A DNA stretch of 36,809 nucleotides from JAZKIX01 sp040384645 (GTDB lineage: Bacteria > Pseudomonadota > Gammaproteobacteria > Burkholderiales > Burkholderiaceae_D): assembly GCA_040384645.1 (NCBI GenBank), contig JAZKIX010000086.1:1-36809 (forward strand), in the 5' to 3' direction. Positions 8,617 to 17,800 of the stretch are shown piece after piece. A program made the position numbers and the translations under genes. The notes below the pieces were generated by a model. It was not told where the DNA came from, ran no database searches, and saw nothing but the letters and a program-made list of their open reading frames with translations. Position 1 is the stretch's first letter. Every line of letters begins with the position of its first letter.

Positions 8617-10818
8617 TTATGCAACGGTGTCAGTCGCACTGAGCAAGGTCAGCATCAGCGTCGCCAGTGGCGGCGCGCTTAGGCTGATCGACCAGTCGCA
8701 GCCGTGGGCGCTGATCGCTTCGGCTTGCAATACACCGTTGCCGACGCCGCTGCCGCCATATACCGTTGCATCGCTATTGATCACTTCCCGATACGCACCT
8801 GGCTGCGGCACACCGATGCGATAGGCAAGGCGCGGCACCGGCGTGAAGTTGCTGACCACCAGCATGAAATTATTTTCCCTATCGCGTCGCACAAACGAAA
8901 AAACCGAATTCTCGCGGTCGTCATGCGCAATCCAGCTAAATCCAGCCGGTTCGCAATCGAGCTGATGCAGCGCTGGATAATGCCGGTACACCGCATTTAG
9001 ATCGCGTACCAACTGTTGTATGCCTTGATGCAATAAATGTTCCAGCAAATGCCAGTCCAGACTGCTGTCGGCATTCCATTCGCGGATCTGGCCGAACTCA
9101 CCGCCCATGAATAGCAATTTCTTGCCCGGATGACCCCACATGAAGCCGTAGTAAGCGCGTAAATTAGCGAAGCGCTGCCACTCGTCGCCCGGCATTTTCC
9201 CCAGCAGCGAATGCTTGCCATGCACCACTTCGTCGTGCGACAGCGGCAGCACAAAATTCTCGCTGAAGGCATACACCAGGCCGAAGGTCATTTTGTCGTG
9301 ATGGTATTTGCGATTGACCGGATCTTCCTGCATGTATTGCAAGGTGTCGTTCATCCAGCCCATATTCCATTTGTAGGCGAAACCAAGTCCTCCCTCGGCC
9401 ACCGGCCGCGACACGTGGGGGAAGCTGGTCGATTCTTCCGCCAGCGTGATCGTTTCCGGCCGCTCGCGGCTCACCACCTTGTTCATCTGACGGAGGAAAT
9501 CGATGGCTTCCAGATTCTCGCGGCCACCAAATTGATTAGGAACCCATTCGCCTTCCTTGCGGCTGTAATCGCGATACAACATTGATGCCACGGCATCGAC
9601 CCGCAAGCCATCGACGCCGAAGCGTTCGCTCCAATACAGGGCATTGCCGACCAGATAATTGCGTACTTCCTTACGGCCATAGTTGTAGATCAGGGTTTGC
9701 CAGTCTTGATGGAAACCTTCCTTGGGATCGGCATGTTCGTATAAATGACTGCCGTCGAATGCCACCAGCCCATGCGCGTCCGTCGGAAAATGCCCAGGTA
9801 CCCAATCGAGAATCACGCCAATATTATTGGCATGGGCTGTCTCCACCAAGAAGCGAAAATCCTCTGGCGTACCAAATCGCGCAGTCGGCGCAAACAAGCC
9901 GGTCGGCTGGTAACCCCAGGAGCCATCGAACGGATGTTCGTTTACCGGCAATAGCTCGATATGGGTAAAGCCCATTTCGATCACGTACGGAATCAATTGC
10001 GTTGCCATGTCGCGGTAGCTCAGCCAGCCGTTATTGTTGCCATGGGCGCGCCGCCATGATCCCAGATGGACTTCGTAAATACTGATCGCCGCATTGCGTT
10101 GATTGGCGCGCTGGCGGGCCGGATCGCTGGTACATAGCGCTGGCAGTTTAGACACTACCGAGGCGGTATCCGGTCGCAACTGGGCGCGGAAAGCAAAGGG
10201 GTCGGCTTTCAACACTACGTTACCCTGCTGCGATTTGACCGCCAGCTTATAAATGTCGCCGGCCGCCACGTGAGGCAAGAAAATTTCCCAGATACCGCAT
10301 TCGCTGCGCAAGCGCATCGCGTGACGCCGGTCGTCCCAGCCATTGAAGTCGCCTACCACCGATACTCGGCGCGCGTTCGGCGCCCAGACTGCGAAGCTGA
10401 CGCCGGCTACGCCATCGATCACGACTGGATGCGCCCCCAATTTTTCATAAGGGCGGCGATGGGTTCCTTCTGCGAATAGCCAGATATCGATTTCGCCCAG
10501 CACAGGGCCAAAGCGGTAGGCGTCTTCCAAGTCCTGCACATGCGTGCCCCAGTTAATGCGTAAGCGGTAAGGGAATGGTTCGAGCCGGTCCAGCAGCGGC
10601 GCCGCAAATAGATCAGTGAAGGCGACGTGGTCCAGCGTGACACGGTCTAATATGACTACCTCTTCGCCGCTGTCGCTGTCGATCACCGCAACGCCAATGG
10701 CACCAGGCAAAAAGGCACGTACCACCAGCACACCATCTACGCGATGCATGCCAAGAACAGCAAACGGGTCACTCAGATCGCCGACCATCAAAGCGGTTAG
10801 CGTTGCGTGATTGAGCAT
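8617..10818 (-). CDS. glgB: 1,4-alpha-glucan branching enzyme
   Basis: Creates alpha-1,6 branches in glycogen. An N-terminal extension domain (residues ~10-110) precedes the CBM48 domain (VSFAVWAPNARRVSVVGDFNGWDDRRH), and the GH13 catalytic domain carries the nucleophile GLRVDAVASMLY near residue 407, the acid/base LAEESTSFP near 458, and PLSHDEVVHGKHSLL near 527. Length 733 is typical of the two-N-domain GlgB type. It is the first gene of the glg cluster, with an AAGGA site before the ATG. The ~640 bp upstream gap probably contains the cluster promoter. Confidence 0.97.
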   Translation of the reverse strand: MLNHATLTALMVGDLSDPFAVLGMHRVDGVLVVRAFLPGAIGVAVIDSDSGEEVVILDRVTLDHVAFTDLFAAPLLDRLEPFPYRLRINWGTHVQDLEDAYRFGPVLGEIDIWLFAEGTHRRPYEKLGAHPVVIDGVAGVSFAVWAPNARRVSVVGDFNGWDDRRHAMRLRSECGIWEIFLPHVAAGDIYKLAVKSQQGNVVLKADPFAFRAQLRPDTASVVSKLPALCTSDPARQRANQRNAAISIYEVHLGSWRRAHGNNNGWLSYRDMATQLIPYVIEMGFTHIELLPVNEHPFDGSWGYQPTGLFAPTARFGTPEDFRFLVETAHANNIGVILDWVPGHFPTDAHGLVAFDGSHLYEHADPKEGFHQDWQTLIYNYGRKEVRNYLVGNALYWSERFGVDGLRVDAVASMLYRDYSRKEGEWVPNQFGGRENLEAIDFLRQMNKVVSRERPETITLAEESTSFPHVSRPVAEGGLGFAYKWNMGWMNDTLQYMQEDPVNRKYHHDKMTFGLVYAFSENFVLPLSHDEVVHGKHSLLGKMPGDEWQRFANLRAYYGFMWGHPGKKLLFMGGEFGQIREWNADSSLDWHLLEHLLHQGIQQLVRDLNAVYRHYPALHQLDCEPAGFSWIAHDDRENSVFSFVRRDRENNFMLVVSNFTPVPRLAYRIGVPQPGAYREVINSDATVYGGSGVGNGVLQAEAISAHGCDWSISLSAPPLATLMLTLLSATDTVA

Positions 10819-11455
10819 GAAAAAGATCCTTGAAAAGTGCGTTGGCCATTTGGCCCATCAATTTACTATTGGGAACGATAGGCCATTCATGGTGATAGCA
10901 CAATATTTGAATGCAATGTTTGCTGTATTGCAGTTTTAAGTCGAGTCATCAGAGGCGGGTTGTGTATTTATGTCGATCTACCTTTGTCGAATAGTCGGTG
11001 GCGACAGGTGGTCCGGAGCTCTTTTGAGCGAGACCTTTGGTAGGAAGAAGCGAATGCGGTCGTCTTTCTTCCTGATTACATCAAGAAGTGTTTAACTTTT
11101 GTTCAAATTTTTTATTTAAAAATGCCGCATTTAAATGTATAAGTTGTTGTTATCGCAAATTAAATTTTGTATTCGGCGGCTATGTGGGCTGGCGCACAGA
11201 TCGACAGGTTGCCCATTCGTAAAATTCGCATGTGCTTAGGGGTTTTTGTTTCTAATTGCTATAAAGACGGTTACAGAGGAATAATTACCTAAATAACTCC
11301 ATTATTCAGCTACATTCCTATGTACAACGATATAAGTATTTTTATGCCGCCAGACGTATTGTCGACTGGGAGAACTTGAAATACGTAAGAAGTGACAGAC
11401 CTGCCAAATTTTATGGCTCGAATGGTTAGTTTCTAATCGGGGAAACACCATCCTA
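10819..11455. other. long AT-rich divergent intergenic region (glgB / RCC1 protein)
   Basis: This 637 bp gap separates divergent genes and should hold promoters for both. It is clearly more AT-rich than the coding sequence around it, especially 11090-11180. A perfect 8 bp inverted repeat AGGAAGAA / TTCTTCCT occurs at 11042-11049 and 11066-11073 with a 16 bp loop and no T-tract. I could not pick a convincing -35/-10 pair. No gene or RNA is recognised. Confidence 0.4.
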
Positions 11456-13405
11456 ATGCTTACTGAGAGCGCTAACCAAATGACTATCCATTCCCCTAAA
11501 TCACAGGATATTTGCCACGCAGAAAATGTGCTTGCAAACAACCCTAAAGTTGTGCTGACCGGCGGTGTGCTATCGCGGGCTAAAAATAAATTCGGCGACT
11601 ATATCTCACCCCAAAAATTATTATTAATGGTGTCTTTAGTTTTGGCGGTGCCGTTTTCTTTCGCTAGCGCTGTTCAAGTTGCTGCCGGACGATCCGCCTC
11701 GATTGCGATCGACACCGATGGCAGTTTACTGGCGTGGGGAGATAATTATTACGGTGAGATTGGCGATGGCACGGTGATCGATTCTAACCTGCCACTGAAG
11801 GTAGGTAGCGGCTTTGTGCAGGTTGACTCGGCTTTTGGCCATACTGTTGCCGTTAAATCTGATGGCAGTCTATGGGCTTGGGGTGCAAATGATAGCGGCC
11901 AGTTAGGCGATGGTACAAAAGTAAATAAACTGTATCCAACCTTAGTCGGCAACGGTTTTGTTTCTACTTCGGCCAGTTATCAATTTTCGCTGGCGATTAA
12001 AGCGAATGGGTCGTTATGGGCTTGGGGTGCTAATGGTTCTGGCCAATTAGGCGACGGTACGACGCAAGGACATATTGTTCCGGTACAGATTGGCACCGGG
12101 TACGAGCAGGTGTCGACAGGATTAGATCACACGGTCGCCGTCAAAGCGGATGGTTCATTATGGACTTGGGGACATAACAGTTCCGGGCAACTCGGTATCG
12201 GAACCTTTATCCCGCACTATTCCCCAGTGCAAGTAGGCAGTGGTTTTGTGTCGGCTAGTGCTGGGTATCAATACACGCTGGCAGTGAAAGCAGATGGAAC
12301 TGCCTGGGCCTGGGGAAACAATAGCCAGGGTCAGTTGGGTATTGGTACAGCCGGTACCGCACATAACACACCGCAACTAATCGGTAGCGGATACGCTACC
12401 GTGGCGGCAGGTGATGGTCACAGTGCCGGCATTAAATCGAGTGGCGAATTATGGGCCTGGGGTTCTAACGGAAGCGGTGAGGTTGGCGATGGCACTACAA
12501 CGCTGCGCGATAGCCCTGTTTTAGTTGGAACGTCATTTAAGGGCGTTGCCATCGGTTCAGATCACACTGTCGCGCTCAAACGTGATGGTAGCGTCTGGAC
12601 TTGGGGCGGCAATTTCAGTGGACAGTTAGGTGACGGAACAAACACGAGCCGTTATAGCCAAGCGCCGGTTCGCCCAGGATATGCAATTGATACGAGAACT
12701 TCGCCCATGAGCGGACTTTGGTGGAATGAAAAGGAATCAGGCTGGGGCTTTAGCATTATTGAACATGGCCCGACCATTTTTGCCTCGTGGTACACCTATG
12801 ATGTTAATGGCCAGCCAACTTGGTACTTTATTTCAAATTGTCCTGTGTCCGGGGATGGTTGTACTGGCGATATCTATAAAGCTACCGGAGGGGTTGCCCC
12901 GGGCACGGCCTGGAACGGTGCTACTCCCACAATCATTAATGTCGGAGTGGGTAGTTTAAATTTCTCAGACGCTAACGCTGGTTCTTTGCACTACGTTTTG
13001 AACGGGGTGGAAGGTACAGAATTCATCACGAGACAAGTATTTGCTACCGGCGCGACGCCCGCAGTCAACTACGGTGATCTGTGGTGGAATGCCAATGAGT
13101 CCGGTTGGGGAGTCACTCTGACTCAGCAAGCAGGTGTTATTGTGGCCGCTTGGTACACCTATGACGCAGCGGGGATGCCGATTTGGTACTACGCTTCGTG
13201 TACCTTGGCAGGTACCAATTGTAACAGCGACTTGTATCTGGTGAGCGGTGGTTCCGCACCAACAATTCCTTGGGACGGTACTAATAAAGTTGCACAAAAG
13301 GTTGGTACCTTGAACTTTGCATTTAGCAATAGTCAGACAGGCACAATGACTTCTACCATTGCGGGCATTTCCCAATCAAAAACGATTACCAGATTGGCGT
13401 TTTAA
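11456..13405 (+). CDS. exported RCC1-repeat (seven-bladed propeller) protein with two C-terminal WWNxxESGWG repeats
   Basis: Seven RCC1-type repeats of the pattern hWAWGxNxxGQLGDGTxxxxxxPxxV span roughly residues 78-415, enough for one complete seven-bladed propeller. Two copies of a WWNxxESGWG...AxWYTYDxxGxPxWY module follow (about 420-535 and 540-649), a pair I know from betaproteobacterial surface or secreted proteins. The predicted hydrophobic export segment LLLMVSLVLAVPFSFASA lies at about residues 55-72, so either the true start is a later Met (11627) or the N-terminus is unusually long; the ATG at 11456 has a weak GGGGAAA site. The product probably acts outside the cytoplasm; partner and role are unknown. 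A strong terminator follows. Confidence 0.82.
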   Translation: MLTESANQMTIHSPKSQDICHAENVLANNPKVVLTGGVLSRAKNKFGDYISPQKLLLMVSLVLAVPFSFASAVQVAAGRSASIAIDTDGSLLAWGDNYYGEIGDGTVIDSNLPLKVGSGFVQVDSAFGHTVAVKSDGSLWAWGANDSGQLGDGTKVNKLYPTLVGNGFVSTSASYQFSLAIKANGSLWAWGANGSGQLGDGTTQGHIVPVQIGTGYEQVSTGLDHTVAVKADGSLWTWGHNSSGQLGIGTFIPHYSPVQVGSGFVSASAGYQYTLAVKADGTAWAWGNNSQGQLGIGTAGTAHNTPQLIGSGYATVAAGDGHSAGIKSSGELWAWGSNGSGEVGDGTTTLRDSPVLVGTSFKGVAIGSDHTVALKRDGSVWTWGGNFSGQLGDGTNTSRYSQAPVRPGYAIDTRTSPMSGLWWNEKESGWGFSIIEHGPTIFASWYTYDVNGQPTWYFISNCPVSGDGCTGDIYKATGGVAPGTAWNGATPTIINVGVGSLNFSDANAGSLHYVLNGVEGTEFITRQVFATGATPAVNYGDLWWNANESGWGVTLTQQAGVIVAAWYTYDAAGMPIWYYASCTLAGTNCNSDLYLVSGGSAPTIPWDGTNKVAQKVGTLNFAFSNSQTGTMTSTIAGISQSKTITRLAF

Positions 13406-13498
13406 TATTGAGTATGTAAGGGTGAGCTGAACTATTGTTGAGATATTTTCTACGTTGTCCAGACTCGTCCTGAATCGTTTTGTCGTATTTCACTTGTA

Positions 13499-13536
13499 GG
13501 GCAATCGCAAATCGATTGCCCTTTTTAATTTTTATT
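13499..13536 (+). terminator. Rho-independent terminator of the RCC1 gene
   Basis: A perfect 9 bp stem, GGGCAATCG (13499-13507) pairing with CGATTGCCC (13513-13521), has a 5-nt loop and is followed directly by TTTTTAATTTTT. It lies about 95 bp after the RCC1 stop codon. The T-tract is only on the plus-strand side, so it serves the RCC1 transcript rather than the convergent MAPEG gene, whose stop codon falls inside the T-tract. Confidence 0.88.
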
Positions 13537-13933
13537 GCGGCATTAAAATCGCCGCCAAAACCATCACCAACCCTGCCATCGACACGAACCACACCAGTGT
13601 GCGCAGCACCGAGATGCCAGCGGCATAAATCGGTACATACGCGACACGAGCCACCAGAAACAATAGTGCGCCCCAATATGTCAACTGGCCAGTGCGGCCG
13701 GCGACGGTGGCGATCAGGATGGCGGCGATAAAGAGGGGCAGGGTTTCGAACAAGTTAGCTTGGGCGCGGGTCAGCCGAGCGGCCAGTGGGCTCATCGCTG
13801 CGGGCGCATCGTCGCGCGCGCTCATACTCCACTTCAGGCCGAATTGTCCGGTCTTGACCGCGACCGGCAATAAGATTTGTACCACTGCCAGTACCAAGAC
13901 CCAAGCCAGGCAACAGATTTCGAATGTCAGCAT
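13532..13933 (-). CDS. MAPEG family membrane protein
   Basis: A 133-residue protein with four hydrophobic segments. The segment RLTRAQANLFETLPLFIAAILIA matches the conserved RxxRAxxNxxE-type region of MAPEG proteins (the eicosanoid and glutathione-metabolism membrane family), here of the short bacterial type. The ending VLRTLVWFVSMAGLVMVLAAIL is also typical. An AAAGGATA site lies upstream of the ATG. The substrate of bacterial members is usually unknown, and the neighbours do not suggest one. Family assignment is good, function open. Confidence 0.82.
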   Translation of the reverse strand: MLTFEICCLAWVLVLAVVQILLPVAVKTGQFGLKWSMSARDDAPAAMSPLAARLTRAQANLFETLPLFIAAILIATVAGRTGQLTYWGALLFLVARVAYVPIYAAGISVLRTLVWFVSMAGLVMVLAAILMPQ

Positions 13934-14197
13934 GATTTATCCTTTTCGTTGATCATTTTTATATGAATGGTCCGCCAAATTACTCGGCGGATCGCCGTGA
14001 GCGGCTGCGAAGGATTGTAATCGAGACATTGAAATAGAGGAAAGACTTACATCCAAAATCGATGTAAACCACTCTCGCGCTGCGAAGGGTGCGGACAACT
14101 AGTTAAACGAAGCGGGAAATACAAAGGCGCAAAGGACACATTATGCCGCCATCGCCATCCTGGTGTACTACCCCAATGAGGGCAATAAGCAATAGAA

Positions 14198-15037
14198 TTA
14201 GCGACTAAATGTTGCAGCCAATTGCCGCGCCATGTCCAAGCGCGAGGAGCTGGAAGGATGACTATTGTTCAGTGACGGCGCTGCCTCGGCTTTGCTCAGT
14301 TTTTTAAAGAAGCTGACCATATCTGCCGATGCCCAGCCCGCTTTCTTAGCGAGGAGCATGCCCAGCCGGTCGGCTTCTGCTTCTTGCAGATTGGACAGGT
14401 TGGACAGCTTCAGTTGCAAGGAAAGGTCCATATCCATCCGAACCATGATGCGATCCAAGGTGTTGGACGGATGTGGATTAATCAGCAGCGCTTCAGAAAA
14501 CGTCTCACGGTGATGTTCCGCCACGGCATGCGCCATTTCGTGGCCGATCAGGGTTGCCAGTTCGCCGTCGCTTAATCGCAAGGCATTGACAAATTTACTG
14601 CCCACCAGCAGCTTGCCGCCCGCCATGCAATAGGCTTCCACACCCGGATCGCTGGTGGTATGGATTTCCCAATGCCAATTGACGGTTTTCGGACTCAGGA
14701 CCACGGCTGCCATATACAAGGAAGAGGTAATGCGCTTGACTCTTTGCAGAGTCAGCTTGTCATCGTCGAGGATTTTTTTCTTGGCGTAGTCCGCCAATAT
14801 TTCGTGATAGCGGCTTTCTGCCCGCAGATTGACTGCGTCCGATGAAAACGCCAACTCTTGCCGTCGTCCTGTTTCTGGCACCTCGGCGCGCGCATTGCAA
14901 ATCACTGCCAGATTGAGCGACAAGAAAACCGTCAGAACGAGCGCCAAATCGATGTGGGTGAAACGAGAAGATAAACAAGAAATTTTTTTCACTGTCGTAT
15001 CCAAGAAAATTGAAATCACTGTTTTCGGAATCATCAC
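14198..15037 (-). CDS. exported M48-type zinc metallopeptidase
   Basis: A zinc peptidase of the M48 (Ste24/HtpX/BepA-like) family, probably acting in protein quality control at the envelope. The zinc site HEMAH lies at residues 166-170 within LATLIGHEMAHAVAEHH, and the third ligand is probably the Glu in QEAEADRLGM near residue 222. A hydrophobic segment (LALVLTVFLSLNLAVICNARA, residues ~31-51) looks like a signal peptide or anchor. There is no TPR region such as BepA has; at 279 residues it resembles the short LoiP/YcaL-like group. An AGGAAT site precedes the double ATG at 15037. Confidence 0.88.
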   Translation of the reverse strand: MMIPKTVISIFLDTTVKKISCLSSRFTHIDLALVLTVFLSLNLAVICNARAEVPETGRRQELAFSSDAVNLRAESRYHEILADYAKKKILDDDKLTLQRVKRITSSLYMAAVVLSPKTVNWHWEIHTTSDPGVEAYCMAGGKLLVGSKFVNALRLSDGELATLIGHEMAHAVAEHHRETFSEALLINPHPSNTLDRIMVRMDMDLSLQLKLSNLSNLQEAEADRLGMLLAKKAGWASADMVSFFKKLSKAEAAPSLNNSHPSSSSRLDMARQLAATFSR

Positions 15038-15039
15038 AT

Positions 15040-15343
15040 AAGCATTCCTAAAACGATATAAACACTTTAGACACTATTCTCAAAATAAACGTTACACATT
15101 GTCAAAAGCCGTTCGTCGCAACGATTTTTAACAAATTGGCAGATTGAGAATGGTGCGCAGCGAAAGCTGCATGAGGCAAATATAGCGAGGCATGCGGCTT
15201 GCTTATGTTTGAAAAAGTACCTCGTCAAAGCGAAGTTTTTATCAAAAATATACTGTCGCTACGGTATTTTTATCCCTGTTTGAGCACGCTATTTTTGCGT
15301 TCAAGGATGGCGTTTTAATGCAGTATTTTTAAAGGAGAACGTT
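15040..15343. other. intergenic region upstream of DUF378 and M48 genes
   Basis: AT-rich divergent promoter region of about 300 bp. It contains an inverted repeat AAAAATA / TATTTTT at 15245-15271. No -35/-10 pair can be picked with confidence and no gene is seen. Confidence 0.35.
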
Positions 15344-15631
15344 ATGCCAACGATGAGTTCACCCACCATGGAACGGCGTCATATGCCAGAGCGGCGCAGC
15401 ATGCGCGACAGTGTCGGCACCCGCAAAATGAATGCCCTCGATTGGCTCGCCATGATCCTATTGTTCATTGGCGGTATCAATTGGGGTTTGGTTGGCTTAT
15501 TCAATATCGATCTGGTGGCGCGCATTTTTGGCGAGATGACGACACCCGCACGCATCGTCTATGCCTTGGTTGGACTGTCCGCCTTGTATTCGATTTATAC
15601 CAGTACCAAGATGGCGAAAAGTACCGTGTAA
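15344..15631 (+). CDS. DUF378 domain small membrane protein
   Basis: A 95-residue protein. After a charged N-terminal 28 residues rich in Met and Arg comes the DUF378 core LDWLAMILLFIGGINWGLVGLFNIDLVARIFG, then a second hydrophobic helix ARIVYALVGLSALYSIY. Two transmembrane segments with the GGINWGLVG signature are diagnostic of this uncharacterised family. An AAAGGAGAAC site is ideally placed before the ATG, which confirms the start although the charged N-terminus is longer than in minimal members. It is monocistronic, followed by a hairpin at 15705-15735. Confidence 0.88.
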   Translation: MPTMSSPTMERRHMPERRSMRDSVGTRKMNALDWLAMILLFIGGINWGLVGLFNIDLVARIFGEMTTPARIVYALVGLSALYSIYTSTKMAKSTV

Positions 15632-15704
15632 AACGTGGGCCAGAGATGAACAGTACAGCGCAGTGACGCAGTGCAGAAAATATAGCGATCGACGATTGAC
15701 ATGA

Positions 15705-15735
15705 CATCGGCCCGGTAAATCTTACCGAGTCGATG
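15705..15735. repeat. imperfect palindrome downstream of the DUF378 gene
   Basis: CATCG pairs with CGATG at the ends and CGGTAA pairs with TTACCG inside (15713-15718 with 15722-15727). There is no T-tract on either strand. It may be a transcript 3'-end structure or a REP-like element; no second copy was found in the window. Confidence 0.4.
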
Positions 15736-15823
15736 TAAATCGTACTGCTCGCTACCCGATTGAATACGCGATGGATGTGGCCATGATGCGCATAGCCATG
15801 ACTATTGCAATGCAGCAGAAAAA

Positions 15824-16636
15824 TTACGCTGCCGGAGTCGTCTGCGCCAAGGCCCGTGTTAGCTCCGCAACTTGTTGATGCAAAGCCGTATTCTCTTGCG
15901 TCAAGGCAGAAATTTGTGCGCGCAAATCCTGTATTTCCTCGCCAACATCAATGTTGGAGTTGGACGCGGGATTGGACAAATTTGCGCTGACCGCCGCCGG
16001 CTTGGCGCCCGCCTTCAATTCGCGTACCTGCTTGGCCGCCTGCATCAATTCCTTCTTGCCGCCTGCCACCGCCGCCGCCTGCTCCGCGCTAGGCAATGAC
16101 GCCACTGCCGCTGCCGCATTGATTGAGATGGTGCCGGCACGTACCGCCTCCACCAGTTCAGGCGAAGCGGTACGCTGGATTTTTTCAATCTGGCTCACCG
16201 TGTTACTGCTCAGGCGCGCTTCTTTTGCAATGTCTTCGCGGCTATTGCCGGGCGTCGGTTTCGCAGTTTCTGCATCGCCCGCAGTCGGTGCGATACCTTG
16301 CTGCGCCTTGGCCCGTTCCGCGATGATTTCCTTCTTGCGCAAGGCCAGCACGCCACGCTGGAAGTCCGACACGCTGCGACGCGCCAGATGGTTGTCGATC
16401 ATCCATAGCAACACATCCTCAATCGCCTTGAAGTTCGGGTTTTGCACCGTCTTGAAAGCGATCCCGTGCTTCTGGCAAATCGCGTAGCGGTTATGGCCGT
16501 CGATCAGCACCTCGCCCCACAACACCAGCGCATCGCGGCAGCCTTCGATCAGGATGCTGCGCTCCAGCGCCGCGTACTCGCTACTGGTCAAGGGATCGAT
16601 ATAGGCCTGCAGCGCCTTGTTAATCGTGATGTTCAT
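15824..16636 (-). CDS. ParB/Srx-superfamily DNA-binding protein, orphan
   Basis: Residues ~15-105 form a ParB-N-like domain: LTSSEYAALERSILIEGCRDALVLWGEVLIDGHNRYAICQ contains the ALxxSI...G...LIDGHxRY pattern of ParB-like nucleases and regulators. A low-complexity Ala/Pro linker is followed by an HTH-like stretch (REDIAKEARLSSNTVSQIEKIQ, ~133-154), then an Ala-rich part and a C-terminal coiled coil (EIQDLRAQISALTQENTALHQQVAELTRAL). There is no ParA neighbour and no parS-like site was noticed, so a role in chromosome partition is unlikely; it resembles orphan ParB-like proteins of mobile or plasmid origin. A cupin-like gene lies 50 bp upstream on the same strand. Confidence 0.7.
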   Translation of the reverse strand: MNITINKALQAYIDPLTSSEYAALERSILIEGCRDALVLWGEVLIDGHNRYAICQKHGIAFKTVQNPNFKAIEDVLLWMIDNHLARRSVSDFQRGVLALRKKEIIAERAKAQQGIAPTAGDAETAKPTPGNSREDIAKEARLSSNTVSQIEKIQRTASPELVEAVRAGTISINAAAAVASLPSAEQAAAVAGGKKELMQAAKQVRELKAGAKPAAVSANLSNPASNSNIDVGEEIQDLRAQISALTQENTALHQQVAELTRALAQTTPAA

Positions 16637-16686
16637 GCGTATTTCTGTCTTTATCTATCTGTCCTTATGTGTCGCGGGCTCTTGGC

Positions 16687-17004
16687 TTACAGCCGGCCAA
16701 ACACTTTTACCAGCCGCACCCCATCGGCGCCGACCGCCTCGAACTGGTACGAGCCCATATCCAGCGCCATCAATTGCCCCGCTTCCACCTGCACGTCCTG
16801 GCCGTCGATGCTGCTGCGGCAAGCGCCGATCAAGACGTACAACACAAAGTTATGGCCTGCCTTGAGGGTGAATTTTTCACCCGATCCATAGACGTTGGCA
16901 TACACGCTGAAATGCGCCGCCGGCTGATGCAAGGCGCGGATCGCGTCTTCAGAGATCGGATCGGCCGACACATCGGACCAGTTTTTAGTGATTGAATTTG
17001 CCAT
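16687..17004 (-). CDS. small cupin-like protein
   Basis: A 105-residue beta-rich protein. The pattern GEKFTLKAGHNFVLYVLIGACRSSIDGQDVQVEAGQLMALDMGSYQFEA resembles a single cupin barrel (ligand loop, then a G-containing turn, then PAG-type EAGQLMALD), but the classic HxH metal residues are not present, so it may not bind metal. TAAGGAA precedes the ATG at 17004, supporting the start. Copy A of the 77 bp repeat begins 53 bp upstream of the start codon. The function is unknown; the cupin call rests on the fold-like pattern alone. Confidence 0.55.
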   Translation of the reverse strand: MANSITKNWSDVSADPISEDAIRALHQPAAHFSVYANVYGSGEKFTLKAGHNFVLYVLIGACRSSIDGQDVQVEAGQLMALDMGSYQFEAVGADGVRLVKVFGRL

Positions 17005-17056
17005 CGTGATTCCTTAGGTAAACATTGAAATTGCAATAGAGATGTGCAATAAAGGC

Positions 17057-17133
17057 GGGAGTATAAGAGAAAACACCGCATTACCCGCACGTTTTTATTG
17101 CGGCTTTAAAAATACATACGGGAGTATATTTTG
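17057..17133 (+). repeat. 77 bp interspersed repeat, copy A
   Basis: Starts with GGGAGTATAAG, has CCGCA at offset 28 and ends with GGGAGTATATTTTG (AGTATATT at offset 66). Copies B (22614-22690) and C (21473-21548) have the same blocks at the same offsets. On the minus strand the end blocks read TATACTCCC, facing the cupin-like gene whose start is 53 bp away. All three copies lie in the same orientation and between genes. Confidence 0.75.
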
Positions 17134-17167
17134 TGTTTTTAATGCCTCTGATCACCGTCATGCTGAC

Positions 17168-17713
17168 TCATTCACCAGCCAATCCAGCCCCAAACGCCGG
17201 CGCGGCCATGCCCCAATCCGCCCGATACATTCCCGCTTCCACAAACCGGTGCAAGGTCGAATGCGGCCAATCGAATGCCCGCGTCACCAGTCCATGTTTC
17301 ACCGGATTCCAATGGATGTAATCGACATGCCGCGCAAAATCGTCATCGTCTTGGATCTGATGCTCCCAAAATCGTCTCTGCCATAAGCCCGATTCGCGCC
17401 GGTTCGCACGTGACGCCGACACCGCGTCGGCACCCACCATCGCGCCACATTGCTGCGTCACCAGCCGTTTGATATTGGACCAGCGCGCCGAGAAATTGCA
17501 ATCATCCTGCGGCAAGGTCCAGATGCAATGCAAATGATCCGGCAACAACACCCACGCATCGATTTCAAACGGCATCGTCAAACGGGTCTGTTGAATCGCC
17601 TTGCGTAGCGCCAGCCTGACCGACGCCTCCACCAATATCGGCGCCCGGCGATAGCTGGTCAGGGTAAAGAAATACGTCCCACCCGTCGCGTTCGCCCGTC
17701 GGTAATTTGGCAT
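17168..17713 (-). CDS. REP-associated tyrosine transposase (RAYT, Y1 HUH type)
   Basis: A 181-residue single-strand DNA transposase of the IS200-like/TnpA-REP group. The start MPNYRRANATGGTYFFTL is characteristic of RAYTs; the HUH motif is H60-L-H62 (LLPDHLHCIW) and the catalytic Tyr is Y132 in HVDYIHWNPVKHGLV, with WQRRFWEHQI just before it. All expected catalytic positions are present, so it may be active. A CTGGAGC site precedes the ATG. GTAG-headed REP hairpins lie immediately upstream (17842-18078), the normal arrangement for RAYTs, which are thought to spread or maintain their cognate REPs. It has no insertion-sequence ends of its own. Confidence 0.93.
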   Translation of the reverse strand: MPNYRRANATGGTYFFTLTSYRRAPILVEASVRLALRKAIQQTRLTMPFEIDAWVLLPDHLHCIWTLPQDDCNFSARWSNIKRLVTQQCGAMVGADAVSASRANRRESGLWQRRFWEHQIQDDDDFARHVDYIHWNPVKHGLVTRAFDWPHSTLHRFVEAGMYRADWGMAAPAFGAGLAGE

Positions 17714-17800
17714 TGCAAGCTCCAGAATTTACATCGGTTGCATTAGTTAATATTTTGCCGTCAAAGTCGGTACGTTGCGCAAGCCCCGCACACCGCTCCT

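Noticed and set aside
11042..11073. 8 bp inverted repeat as a terminator
   Set aside because: It has a 16 bp loop and no T-tract, and lies between divergent promoters, where a terminator is not expected.
15824..16636. Chromosome-partition ParB
   Set aside because: There is no ParA gene or parS site, and the domain order and Ala-rich linkers differ from chromosomal ParB.
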